Below are positions 17,822 through 26,926 of a stretch of DNA of 53,607 bases, piece by piece. How positions within the stretch are numbered: position 1 is the stretch's first letter; the number at the start of each line of letters is the position of its first letter. Source of the DNA: Nodularia sp. (in: cyanobacteria). GTDB taxonomy: Bacteria > Cyanobacteriota > Cyanobacteriia > Cyanobacteriales > Nostocaceae. The notes under the pieces were generated by a model that saw nothing but the letters and a program-made list of their open reading frames with translations, had not been told where the DNA came from and did no database searches. The stretch covers positions 1 to 53,607 of the forward strand of contig REBL01000171.1 in the NCBI GenBank assembly GCA_007692755.1, read 5' to 3'. The translations under genes were made by a program, and so were the position numbers.

Positions 17822-20113
17822 TTATTGCATCACCTCGGCTGTCTTCTGTTTATCCAACTTCAGCATCAATACACCCAAAGGAGGCAGACATAAATCGAGC
17901 GAATAAGGACGACTGTGCAAAGACCAGTTATCTGTCCATTTACCACCTAAGTTACCCATATTACTGCCACCATAGGGACGAGCATCACTATTAAATAACT
18001 CGGTATAAAATCCTTCTTTCGGTACACCAATACGGTAGTGAGAATGAGGTTGAGGTGTGAAGTTGCAAACCACGACAATGAAATCATCAGAATCCTTGTC
18101 GTGACGGATAAACGAACCCACACTATGACGAGTGTCGCTACAATCAATCCACTCAAAGCCTTCCTGGGCAAAATCCTGAGTATATAAAGCCGGTTCAGAA
18201 CGGTAGAGATGGTTAATGTCCTGGAAAAACTGCTTTAATTGTTGGTGGTCTTCATACTGCAACAATTGCCACTCCAAGTCTGCCCAGGCATTCCACTCAC
18301 TCCATTGCCCAAACTCCATGCTCATAAACATGGTTTTCTTGCCTGGGTGAGCGAACATATAGCTAAATAAACAACGCACATTTGCTAACTTCTGCCATGT
18401 ATCACCGGGCATTTTGCCGATGATGTTGCTCTTGCCATGTACCACCTCATCATGAGACAAAGCCAGCATGAAGTTTTCACTGTGGTTGTACCACATACTA
18501 AAGGTAATATTATTTTGATGGAACTGGCGGAACCACGGGTCCATGCTGAAGTAGTCCAGCATATCGTGCATCCAGCCCATATTCCATTTTAAGTTAAAAC
18601 CTAATCCACCTGTGTATGTAGGCCAAGATACCATCGGCCAGGAAGTGGATTCTTCGGCGATGGAGAGAACACCAGGAAAATAACTGAAAAGATGATGATT
18701 TACCTGACGCAAAAAGTCTGCTGCTTCTAAGTTTTCTCTGCCCCCATACTGGTTGGTTAACCATTCTCCTGGTTCACGGCAATAGTCAAGGTAAAGCATT
18801 GAGGCTACAGCGTCAACCCGAATTCCATCAATATGGTACTTATCAAACCAGAATAGGGCATTTGCTACCAGAAAATTCCTGACTTCGTGACGATTGTAGT
18901 TAAAAACTAAAGTACCCCATTCCTTGTGTTCGCCTTTGCGGGGATCGGAGTGTTCATAAAGGTGACTACCATCAAAGAAGGCTAAACCATGACCATCTTT
19001 CGGAAAGTGACCGGGAACCCAATCGACAATTACGCCAATTTCGTTTTCGTGACATTTGTCCACAAAATACATGAAATCTTCGGGGCTGCCAAAGCGGGAA
19101 GTAGGGGCATAATATCCCGTTACTTGATAACCCCAAGACCCATCAAAGGGATGTTCGGCAATGGGTAGCAGTTCTAAATGGGTGTATCCCATTTCTTTGA
19201 CATAGGGAATAATCCGGTCTGCTAGTTCTCTGTAGGTCAAGAAGCGTGCGCCTGGTTTGAGTTCGGAAACCACAACTACAGGTTCTGTCTCACCATTGGA
19301 TAATTTAGCCGGTTCTGAACTAGAAGCGTGTAACCAAGAGCCTAAATGGACTTCGTAGACAGAGACGGGTTGAGTGAGGGGATCGGTGTGACGGCGCTTT
19401 TCCATCCAGTCTTGGTCAGACCAAGTGTAAGAATTTAAATCAGTGACAATAGATGCCGTTTTCGGACGGGGTTCTTGCTGGAAACCGTAGGGGTCGGATT
19501 TTTCGTAAATATGTCCTTCAAAATTTTTAATTTCATACTTGTAATGCTCTCCCGCCCCGATTTCGGGAATGAATAATTCCCAAACGCCGGTGGGACCTTT
19601 CCGCATTTGGTGTTTACGCCCGTCCCAGAGGTTGAAATCTCCTAGCAAGGAAACGTTACGAGCATTGGGGGCCCAAACGGCAAAATAAACACCTTTTACA
19701 CCTTTGATTTCTGTGGGATGCGCTCCCATTTTCTCGTATATACGGTGATGATTGCCTTCAGAAAACAAATGTAAGTCAAAGTCTGTCAAGTTGGGAGAAC
19801 GGAAGGCGTAGGGGTCATAAGTGACACGCTCATGTTCGCCTTCTTTGATCCGTAATTGGTAGTTTGCCAGTTCTTCTACTGCAATTGTGCATTCAAAAAA
19901 ATGCGGATCATGTACTGCCTGCATGGGGTATTCTTGACGTTGCTCAGGTAGAACTACCCATGCTGCACTGGCATTTGGTAGGTAGGCTCGCACAGCCCAG
20001 ACTTTTTTGCCATTTTGTTCTATGCAATGAGAACCTAGTATTTCAAAGGGATCGTGATGCTGATTCCCTACTATACGGTTAACCTGTTCTGAGACAATTG
20101 TGGTCATGGACAT
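17822..20113 (-). CDS. glgB: 1,4-alpha-glucan branching enzyme
   Basis: A 763-residue GH13 branching enzyme that makes alpha-1,6 branches in glycogen. It has an N-terminal extension and CBM48 (about 1-225), including VSLLGDFNLWDGRKHQM, then the catalytic barrel. Visible catalytic features: GIRVDAVASMLYLDY with the Asp nucleophile, AEESTSWP with the general acid Glu, and LSHDEVVHGK with the His-Asp pair. The C-terminal all-beta domain ends PPLGVLMLKL. Full family length. Two in-frame ATGs (20113, 20107) exist; TAGGTAG is suitably placed for the first. No other glg gene is nearby. A cytoplasmic glycogen store enzyme. Confidence 0.97.
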   Translation of the reverse strand: MSMTTIVSEQVNRIVGNQHHDPFEILGSHCIEQNGKKVWAVRAYLPNASAAWVVLPEQRQEYPMQAVHDPHFFECTIAVEELANYQLRIKEGEHERVTYDPYAFRSPNLTDFDLHLFSEGNHHRIYEKMGAHPTEIKGVKGVYFAVWAPNARNVSLLGDFNLWDGRKHQMRKGPTGVWELFIPEIGAGEHYKYEIKNFEGHIYEKSDPYGFQQEPRPKTASIVTDLNSYTWSDQDWMEKRRHTDPLTQPVSVYEVHLGSWLHASSSEPAKLSNGETEPVVVVSELKPGARFLTYRELADRIIPYVKEMGYTHLELLPIAEHPFDGSWGYQVTGYYAPTSRFGSPEDFMYFVDKCHENEIGVIVDWVPGHFPKDGHGLAFFDGSHLYEHSDPRKGEHKEWGTLVFNYNRHEVRNFLVANALFWFDKYHIDGIRVDAVASMLYLDYCREPGEWLTNQYGGRENLEAADFLRQVNHHLFSYFPGVLSIAEESTSWPMVSWPTYTGGLGFNLKWNMGWMHDMLDYFSMDPWFRQFHQNNITFSMWYNHSENFMLALSHDEVVHGKSNIIGKMPGDTWQKLANVRCLFSYMFAHPGKKTMFMSMEFGQWSEWNAWADLEWQLLQYEDHQQLKQFFQDINHLYRSEPALYTQDFAQEGFEWIDCSDTRHSVGSFIRHDKDSDDFIVVVCNFTPQPHSHYRIGVPKEGFYTELFNSDARPYGGSNMGNLGGKWTDNWSLHSRPYSLDLCLPPLGVLMLKLDKQKTAEVMQ

Positions 20114-20337
20114 GAAGCTACCTACATCTAAATAAAGTAATTGAATGATATACTTCCACTGCTGACCTGATGGAGTACAGCCTGGTTTTGCTCAGAAAGA
20201 GCTAAGTTTATGGTTCTAAATATACTCTTTACATTTATTTTTAATTTCGTCGCCACCGTTATCGTACATCACAATGAGGCATCAGTTTTTTCAGAATGAT
20301 GAGGTGATTGGTAACCAAGCATATAAAAGTAAGTTTG

Positions 20338-20661
20338 TCAAATATCTAAAAACGGAAAAATTTGCAGTAAGGCTTTACGTAACTGGATGAGGTAAATAGT
20401 TTGCCGCAAATCGGCACTCAGTTTGGGTGGAGGACTGACTCGTAGCTGTTCTTGTAGTTCTGCGTATTCGGCAGCATTTACGGGTTTGCCATCAATAGGC
20501 GATCGCGCATCTATAATAATTTCTGTCCGCAGTATTTCTTCTGGTATATCTTCTGGTGGTGGTAATGCCACTACATATCTTCCCCAAGTGGTAGTTAACC
20601 ACACCAGAAGACTCGTGCTGGCAATTAAAAGCCCAAACCATATTTTCTTATTCTTGCTCAT
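20338..20661 (-). CDS. small single-span membrane protein
   Basis: A 107-residue protein. It starts MSKNKKIWFGLLIASTSLLV, so the N-terminus is a signal anchor or signal peptide. A polar domain follows with PPPEDIPEEILRTEIIIDAR and a C-terminal helix that ends in hydrophobic residues (LLQIFPFLDI). I prefer the ATG at 20661, 19 bases after the stop of the GST gene; a longer frame from 20739 would overlap that gene and lacks sense. Probably co-transcribed with the GST. I recognise it only as a conserved cyanobacterial hypothetical. Confidence 0.7.
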   Translation of the reverse strand: MSKNKKIWFGLLIASTSLLVWLTTTWGRYVVALPPPEDIPEEILRTEIIIDARSPIDGKPVNAAEYAELQEQLRVSPPPKLSADLRQTIYLIQLRKALLQIFPFLDI

Positions 20662-20680
20662 CTTCCCACTTCCTACTCCC

Positions 20681-21349
20681 TCACAATCCCGGCGGTAATG
20701 GTTCATGACACAGTTGATGGACTTGGATAATGCGTTCAAATAACCAGGGATATTCTTGACGATACTGGGGAATTAGTGCCAAAGGACTCAGTAAGGCCGC
20801 TGCACTAATGTCTGCTACACTTACCCTATTTCCTACTAAATGGTCACTTTTTTGCCAGCGATGAGATAACTCTGACAACGCAGTCACAAGTCTACTTTTA
20901 GCTAATTCTACACTAGCCTTGTTGATGCCATATTGTTGGCGTACGACTGAGATTATCGTCTGGCTAAGTAGTGAAGGGTCAATGTGCTTACCTTCGCCTG
21001 CCCGAAACTGATAATATACAAACCTTGTAGCTGTACCGATGCTTTCATCTAACCAATCTTCTAGCATTAAGGCTTCTGACTGCTGTTCATGGTCAGGTAA
21101 AAATAACGGTGGTTCTGTTTGGTAACTTTCCAGAAATTTGAAGATTTCAGTAGAATCCGCGATCGCATCCGGTTGACCTTCAATTTGCGGTAACAAGACT
21201 GGCAAAGTCTTTAAACCAGTCAGGGGCTTAACTCGGAGAACATGCAAGCCAGGAGTCAAATTTTCACTTTTATAATTAATTTGCTTATAGCCCAGCCCTA
21301 GACGGGCTTTGCGACAATAATGAGATGTACTAAATTGCAGTAGCAACAT
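20681..21349 (-). CDS. glutathione S-transferase family protein
   Basis: A 222-residue GST-fold protein. The thioredoxin-like N-terminal domain starts LLLQFSTSHYCRKARLGLGY, with the Ser/Cys in the active-site position, and includes LPVLLPQIEGQPDAIADSTE, where the DSTE matches the gamma-glutamyl binding E-S/T motif. The C-terminal helical domain includes the N-capping region VGNRVSVADISAAALLSPL. I chose ATG 21349; the frame extends to 21430 but this would add a sequence unrelated to GSTs. Probably detoxification or redox; substrate unknown. The next small membrane gene follows after 19 bp. Confidence 0.85.
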   Translation of the reverse strand: MLLLQFSTSHYCRKARLGLGYKQINYKSENLTPGLHVLRVKPLTGLKTLPVLLPQIEGQPDAIADSTEIFKFLESYQTEPPLFLPDHEQQSEALMLEDWLDESIGTATRFVYYQFRAGEGKHIDPSLLSQTIISVVRQQYGINKASVELAKSRLVTALSELSHRWQKSDHLVGNRVSVADISAAALLSPLALIPQYRQEYPWLFERIIQVHQLCHEPLPPGL

Positions 21350-21444
21350 AAAGCTACTTTGTCCAATATAAAGAGTTAATCTTATCAGTTTAACTACGAA
21401 ATTTTCTGACGAAGTATCTTTAATTAACAATAATAGCAGAAGTA

Positions 21445-21533
21445 GGACTTACGCAAGATGATCAAATCACAAACCACAAAAGCCGCAGAGAACAAGGTGG
21501 AATGAGAATTTCAGCGAGTTCTTGCGTAAGTCC
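21445..21533. mobile_element. short MITE-like element, GGACTTACGCAAG ends
   Basis: 89 bases bounded by a perfect 13-bp inverted repeat GGACTTACGCAAG/CTTGCGTAAGTCC. The same end core (GGACTTACGCA) bounds the 200-bp element at 23064-23263. No coding frame. Confidence 0.65.
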
Positions 21534-21538
21534 GAAGC

Positions 21539-21587
21539 AGGACACTTAGTTGGAGATCAAACCATGTTTACTAGTGTCCTTTTTTTG
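21539..21587 (+). terminator. orphan intrinsic terminator on plus strand
   Basis: AGGACACTTAGT (21539-21550) pairs with ACTAGTGTCCT (21573-21583) with one bulged T, and is followed by seven T. The flanking annotated genes are both on the minus strand, so no plus-strand gene ends here. It could terminate an unannotated small RNA or repeat-derived transcript. Confidence 0.6.
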
Positions 21588-21721
21588 CCGTTTTAATTAA
21601 AGGTTTTACTCCACTGAACAAGAAGATTCTGTATACTCGCCCAAAACGGAATTAACTGATTTTTTTTGTAGTAAATTACACCATTTAACACTTTTTTTGG
21701 GCGGATTTCTCCGGTAAAAAT

Positions 21722-21883
21722 TTATGGAGTTGTATCAGGAGCAGGAGCAGGAGCAGGAGTAGCACCGTCAGTTGGCTCACCAGGAGCTGGTGGAGCTTCA
21801 CCCGGTGGTGTTTCAGGTTCACAGGCTCCCAGAACCGTTGCCAGACCCAACATTAGAACAAAGCCAAAGATTTTTGTTTTCAT
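21722..21883 (-). CDS. tiny Pro/Ala-rich lipoprotein
   Basis: A 53-residue precursor. The signal is KTKIFGFVLMLGLATV followed by the lipobox LGAC, so Cys would be lipidated and the mature chain (about 33 residues) is nearly all Pro, Ala, Gly, Glu and Thr (PGEAPPAPGEPTDG; PAPAPAPDTTP). GAGGAG lies 7 bases before the ATG at 21883; another ATG is at 21886. Probably an envelope lipoprotein with an extended tail. Function unknown. The Pro/Ala repeat comes from a GGAGCA tandem on the plus strand. Confidence 0.7.
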   Translation of the reverse strand: MKTKIFGFVLMLGLATVLGACEPETPPGEAPPAPGEPTDGATPAPAPAPDTTP

Positions 21884-21904
21884 CATAAACTCCTCTTTCA
21901 CCAA

Positions 21905-22378
21905 ATGATGGCGATAAAAAAAAATTCGCCTGTTGAATAAGATAACCTATTTGTTGCTAATTTTTGAAATGCTTGGTGCTGAAATTTTAAAAATCAATAC
22001 TTTAGATTGATTTTTTTTGATTTAATTATTATGCAGTAGATTGATTAATCTCTCTAGTTGAGGATTACTTTAACTCGATAGCCGAATATGCATTGATAAA
22101 TTGGCTGGACAACCCAGAGATGACATGAAAAATAAACAATTTTTCCGGAAATCTTGCCGCTTGCTACCTTGTGTTGCCATACTTTAAATGTAATATTGCT
22201 GCTTACTGATTACAAGTATTACAATAACCAGCTAATGTCATCATTAGGGCAGTTACCTATCAGAACACTTAAAAAGGTGTAGCGTGTTTGGTGTACTGAT
22301 GACACAGAACACAATTCTCACCTTAGCCAAAACAGGCAAACGGTCTCAAACATAGTATTTTCAACCTAAAAAAAATTT
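21905..22378. other. intergenic region upstream of the FtsL-like gene
   Basis: About 470 bases, AT-rich, with no coding frame or repeat I can support. It separates the divergent lipoprotein and FtsL-like genes and presumably holds both promoters, but I cannot assign them. Confidence 0.4.
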
Positions 22379-23050
22379 ATGGCTGTTGTGCGTAAATCAG
22401 CTGTTTCTACGACAGGTAATTGGTTCCAACGAAATTCTCCCCCATCTGTAGGGAAGCGACGCTCCATGCGTCTAGGAGCAAACGTTGGAAGTACATCTAC
22501 ACTTGCAGATGAACCTTTGCCAGGATCTTCAAAAAAACAACAGCGTTCTTCAAAACAATTATCGGTTTCTGCTACCAATCGATTGCCAGTGGTATCAAAA
22601 CAACCAGTTTCCCACCTAAAAACTCATTCAAATACAATAACGCCGAAAAATCAGAAGTTAGGCGAAGGAAGCCTACCTATGATGCCTACTTCTGGAGCGG
22701 CACCTTTTTGGTTAATCCGGTTGTATACCTCACATCGTTATTCGTCTGTTGTGACGTTTTTATTGGTGGCGGCAACTTTAGTTGTTTATGGTTGGACAGT
22801 ATATTCTCAAGAACTATGGAGTCAAGGATATAACAGGCTACAAAACTTACAACTTCATGAACGGCAGTTAACCACAACCAACGCCACTCTCAAGAACAAA
22901 ATGGCTGAGGAAGCAGAACAGGAAACAGCCGGGCTAATGTCACCAACACCAGCAAGGACAATTTTTTTGCCCACAGTATCTCCATCTTATAATTCTGATG
23001 CCACACCCCCTAAAACGCAGCAAAACACCCTCTTGCCACTAGGATATTAG
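22379..23050 (+). CDS. FtsL-like division protein (putative)
   Basis: A 223-residue bitopic protein. The first about 115 residues are basic and Ser/Gln-rich, probably disordered and cytoplasmic. One transmembrane helix lies at about 121-143 (VVTFLLVAATLVVYGWTVYS), followed by a periplasmic helix likely to form a coiled coil (NRLQNLQLHERQLTTTNATL) and a Pro-rich tail. The topology, and the position directly before ftsI, match FtsL/FtsB-like proteins that join the divisome. Sequence similarity to FtsL is weak everywhere, so the name rests on topology and context. A 200-bp repeat element now separates it from ftsI. Confidence 0.72.
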   Translation: MAVVRKSAVSTTGNWFQRNSPPSVGKRRSMRLGANVGSTSTLADEPLPGSSKKQQRSSKQLSVSATNRLPVVSKQPVSHLKTHSNTITPKNQKLGEGSLPMMPTSGAAPFWLIRLYTSHRYSSVVTFLLVAATLVVYGWTVYSQELWSQGYNRLQNLQLHERQLTTTNATLKNKMAEEAEQETAGLMSPTPARTIFLPTVSPSYNSDATPPKTQQNTLLPLGY

Positions 23051-23063
23051 AGCAATTAACAGT

Positions 23064-23263
23064 TTAGGACTTACGCACTGGACAAAATTATCTTGTGTAT
23101 CAACCAAAATATGTCGTTTTAGGCTCTTGTCAATCATCCCTGTGGTCAATAGCTGAGGCGCAGCCCGCCGCCGACATCACCTAAAAAGTGTCAACAAATC
23201 AAGGTTTAATGCCTGAAGTCCATAAACCATATTTGGTTTTTTCTGTCAATGCGTAAGTCCTAA
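23064..23263. mobile_element. 200-bp MITE-like element between FtsL-like and ftsI
   Basis: Bounded by TTAGGACTTACGCACTGGAC on the left and the inverted TGTCAATGCGTAAGTCCTAA on the right. The ends belong to the same family as the 89-bp element at 21445-21533. No coding frame of useful length. It fills two thirds of the 306-bp gap, so the ancestral spacing was about 100 bp. A clear target duplication is not visible. Confidence 0.7.
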
Positions 23264-23374
23264 GTTATTAAAGTACAGTTAAGTAATAAAACAAACCTAC
23301 TATTCAATCCTCGCCTCAAATAAAAGTGGAAAACTCCGATTTCTTCCGAATAACTATTGATACTGAGTAGATTA

Positions 23375-25234
23375 ATGCAAAAGACACCGAGTAAATTAAA
23401 ATCTAGAAACTTACGGAATCCAGGATTTAGAAAGCGAGAGAAGTTTTCTGTCTTGGGGTTTATGCAAAGGTTTATGCAGAGGTTTAGGTTTACTTCTAAT
23501 ACTCAAGACCAGATACCCAATCCTAGATTCCGATTATTCTTGGTCTGGGGCATATTAATGACCGCAGGGTTGGGGTTGGCGATTAATTTGTATCAATTGC
23601 AGATTGTTCAGGGATCAAGGTTAGCGCAAAGGGCGCGCAACCAGCAAATGGTGAAAATACGACCTTTTGTTCCCCGCCGCTTAGTGGTAGACCGTAATGA
23701 TAATGTATTAGCTGTTGACCGCCCTGTTTATACCTTGTATGCCCATCCTAAGCTGTTTAGTCAGTCTGAGCAACAAATGGCAGAACGGCTGGCTCCCATA
23801 TTAGACAGAACTCCTGCTGAGTTGGTGAAAATTTTTCAAAGCCGAAATAGTGGGATTACACTTGCCTCTACACTACCGGAAGTAAATGCTGGGCGCGTGA
23901 GATCATTGCGTTTAAATGGGTTGGAATTGATTCAACAATACTCCCGATATTACCCGCAAAAGAATGTGGTCGCAGACGTAGTGGGCTACGTAAATATGGA
24001 TCGTCGCGGTCAGGCTGGTATCGAATACAGTCAAGAAAAGTTATTAGAACGTTCCGTGCAGACAGTGCAATTGAGTCGGGCTGGTGATGGGAAACTGCTG
24101 CCAAATCATGCACCGGAAGGATTTTTAAATTTTGATGACCTGCGACTACAACTAACTATTGATAGCCGCTTGCAAAGGGTCGCCCGGAATGTTTTACAAG
24201 AACAGATAAAGAAGTTTCAGGCCAAACGGGGAGCGGTAATTGTAATGGATGCTTCAGATGGTTCTTTACTAGCTCTGACTTCTTATCCTACCTATGATCC
24301 CAATGAATACTCGAAAGCTGATATTGCTCTATTTAGAAATTGGACAGTGGCTGACCTTTATGAGCCGGGATCGACTTTTAAGCCGTTGAATGTCGCGATC
24401 GCTTTAGAAAATGGTGCCATTAAAGCAGATGATGTCTTTAATGATCCTGGATCTGTTCAGATAGGTAAGCATACCATCAGAAATGCCGGACTCAATAGTT
24501 ATGGACGCATCAATATTGCGAAAATACTGCAAACTTCTAGCAATATTGGCATGGTGCGAATCATTCAACGGATGAAGCCTTTGGTCTATTACAACTGGTT
24601 GGAACGCTTAGGACTAGGGCAAACCGTTGAGACAGATTTACCCTTTGAAGTTCGGGGACAGCTCAAAGGTCAAAGAGAGTTTCTCGGTTCGCCCATTGAA
24701 GCAGCAACTACATCCTTTGGGCAAGGCTTCTCTGTAACGCCGTTACAGTTGGTGCAAATGCATGGTGCTTTAGCCAATGGTGGTAAATTAGTCACACCTC
24801 ATGTAGTGCAAGGATTAGTGGATACTAAAGGGCAGATGCATTATGCGCCCAATCTGCCTACGCCACGCCAAATTTTCTCAGCCGCCACAGCCCAAACAGT
24901 GGTAGAAATGATGGAAACAGTTGTATCAGAAGGGACAGGCAAGCCAGCAGAAATACCGGGTTATCGCATTGGGGGTAAAACAGGTACATCTCAAAAAGCT
25001 AGTCCGAATGGGGGTTATATTCCCGGTGCGAGAATTACCAGTTTCGTGAGTATCTTGCCAGTAGAATCTCCTCGCTATGTAGTTTTTGCAGTAGCAGATG
25101 AGCCAAAAGGCGCAAATGCTTACGGTTCTACTGTTGCCGCACCAATTGTCAAAGCTGTGATGGAAGCTTTAATTCCCATTGAAGGGATTCCGCCAAGTCA
25201 AGAAATTCAGTCAGATTCTCAAGCAAAACAGTAA
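23375..25234 (+). CDS. ftsI: penicillin-binding protein 2 / FtsI (class B transpeptidase)
   Basis: A 619-residue class B penicillin-binding protein that cross-links septal peptidoglycan. It has a short basic N-terminus, one transmembrane helix (LFLVWGILMTAGLGLAINLY), the PBP dimerisation domain (RLVVDRNDNVLAVDRPVYTL) and the transpeptidase domain with Ser333 in STFK, SSN in QTSSNIGM, and KTG at 535-537 (GGKTGTSQKA). The ATG at 23375 is preferred; a TTG 18 bases upstream also keeps frame. Full family length. The upstream gene encodes an FtsL-like protein, now separated by a repeat element. Confidence 0.93.
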   Translation: MQKTPSKLKSRNLRNPGFRKREKFSVLGFMQRFMQRFRFTSNTQDQIPNPRFRLFLVWGILMTAGLGLAINLYQLQIVQGSRLAQRARNQQMVKIRPFVPRRLVVDRNDNVLAVDRPVYTLYAHPKLFSQSEQQMAERLAPILDRTPAELVKIFQSRNSGITLASTLPEVNAGRVRSLRLNGLELIQQYSRYYPQKNVVADVVGYVNMDRRGQAGIEYSQEKLLERSVQTVQLSRAGDGKLLPNHAPEGFLNFDDLRLQLTIDSRLQRVARNVLQEQIKKFQAKRGAVIVMDASDGSLLALTSYPTYDPNEYSKADIALFRNWTVADLYEPGSTFKPLNVAIALENGAIKADDVFNDPGSVQIGKHTIRNAGLNSYGRINIAKILQTSSNIGMVRIIQRMKPLVYYNWLERLGLGQTVETDLPFEVRGQLKGQREFLGSPIEAATTSFGQGFSVTPLQLVQMHGALANGGKLVTPHVVQGLVDTKGQMHYAPNLPTPRQIFSAATAQTVVEMMETVVSEGTGKPAEIPGYRIGGKTGTSQKASPNGGYIPGARITSFVSILPVESPRYVVFAVADEPKGANAYGSTVAAPIVKAVMEALIPIEGIPPSQEIQSDSQAKQ

Positions 25235-25364
25235 ATACATTCGGGATTGCCAAAAATTAAATTATTTATCTCTAGAATGGGTAAGAATAAATTCTAATAG
25301 CATTGGCTAGTCTACTTCTGGAAATCCCTTAGTTTAGGAAAGCATGATATCAAATGGCAAAATA

Positions 25365-26468
25365 TTATTCTTGGTAAGTTTGTTGGAGTGCTTCTTCTAT
25401 GGAACCTACACGTTGGTAAGCCTCGATTAGTGCATGAGATTTAGTTTTCCTTTTTGCCAGCATATCTTTTAGTGGCGTTAATAAATGCACATCTGAATCA
25501 TCAGCCAGAGAAACTTCAGCTACTTCTAAAAGCTGGGTAGCATGAGCAAAAATATCTGCATTATCAAAGCCTTGTTTTGCAGAAATTTGGTGTAAATCTG
25601 CATCAGGTATAGTTGCTCTACCTAGCAAGGTTTTATCTAATATCAAACCTTTTAATAATGCCAACAAAGCCCCATAGATAAAAAAATCATCACAACTATC
25701 ACAAGCTTTAAATTCAATCCGTCCCACTTCAGCCGGAATGCGGGCAATTTTTGTTAAGGAAGGGATACTACTAATTAGCTGTTCTTGCTTCTCCACAAAC
25801 ACGAGCGCTGCGGATCTTTTTCCAGTTCTGACAAAAGTTCGTACTGATAAACCATCCCATAATCCCCCATTATAAAAAGGAGAACTATAACTAAAAGGAA
25901 CGATATAAGGACTGTAATAAGTTAACTTTTTACCAATATCAATCACATTTTCAATTGGTAAATCTGCCACTGAAATATTTAAATCTGGTCCATAAGTCAC
26001 CATATAAATATTAGCAGTTTGTTCATCAGGATAAGTCTGTAATTGTTTGAGTTCATAATCATTTAAAGGGGGCTGAGGCTCAAATACAGTCTTATAGGGG
26101 TTAAAACTAGTTAAAACTGGTGAAAACCCATAGCCAGCCGCCACCTCACGCAGTAAGTGAAAACTTTCTGATAATTCAGTTAAAGCGCCTTGAATATCAG
26201 AGTGGATAGTGGTTCTGATTTCGATACCTTTAGGTAGACAATCAATTACCTTGTCAGAATCAGCAAATCTTTCAAACCCTTCAATGTACCATCTCTTTTG
26301 CCTAATTCCAGCATCACCAACGCGCAGTTGTGAATAATCGTTGGGGTATGTGGGCAGTTTTGCCACAATTTGATCGAAGTCCGCGAATTTAGTCTGGGAA
26401 AAATCAGCAAATTCTCCTGACTGGTTGAGGAAAGCGACTTCATGCTCAATGCCAAAATAAAATTTCAT
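25365..26468 (-). CDS. glutamate-cysteine ligase (GCS2)-like protein
   Basis: A 367-residue protein of the glutamine-synthetase-fold carboxylate-amine ligases. The start MKFYFGIEHEVAFL has the typical GIEHE motif for metal/ATP binding; PKGIEIRTTIHSDI and EVGRIEFKACDSCDD give further acidic strands, and the Cys pair CDSCD is notable. Relatives make gamma-glutamyl amides, for example gamma-glutamylcysteine. I do not claim the exact substrate. It stands alone on the minus strand, convergent with ftsI. Confidence 0.72.
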   Translation of the reverse strand: MKFYFGIEHEVAFLNQSGEFADFSQTKFADFDQIVAKLPTYPNDYSQLRVGDAGIRQKRWYIEGFERFADSDKVIDCLPKGIEIRTTIHSDIQGALTELSESFHLLREVAAGYGFSPVLTSFNPYKTVFEPQPPLNDYELKQLQTYPDEQTANIYMVTYGPDLNISVADLPIENVIDIGKKLTYYSPYIVPFSYSSPFYNGGLWDGLSVRTFVRTGKRSAALVFVEKQEQLISSIPSLTKIARIPAEVGRIEFKACDSCDDFFIYGALLALLKGLILDKTLLGRATIPDADLHQISAKQGFDNADIFAHATQLLEVAEVSLADDSDVHLLTPLKDMLAKRKTKSHALIEAYQRVGSIEEALQQTYQE

Positions 26469-26920
26469 GTATACTTAGTGATAAGTAATTAAGGTTGTCT
26501 AGTTAAACTAGCGCTACTTGCATCTCGTGTAGTATTCTATCTGAGACACTTTTGCATTAATTAATTTATCAAATTTGGACTCAATTGCACTAAAATTTTA
26601 TGTTAATTTCGAGTTTGTAAATCCAGGTTGATCCGGCTTGAAATTTGCTATTCTGGCGGCGGAGCTTGATTAATAGTGTTTTTGTCAATCCTGGAGATTA
26701 AGTGTAGATTTCCTGACATTAACTAATTATTTGTGAGTTTAAATAGAAAAATTCTCAAGATAATGGTGATAAATATTTGATCCAGATTGTGCAATTGCCT
26801 TTATTTAGGCTGCTACAAGGCGATACCTACGGTAAGCTACGGTAACGCACCCACGAACCGCACAATTACTGTTTATCATGATCTAAAGTAGTTTAGTATT
26901 CACCAAGGAAAGTTTGAGGC
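26469..26920. other. intergenic region with a short tandem repeat
   Basis: About 450 bases without a gene. CTACGGTAAG CTACGGTAAC at 26827-26846 is a short 10-base tandem repeat. Nothing else recognised. Confidence 0.45.
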
Positions 26921-26926
26921 GTGACT

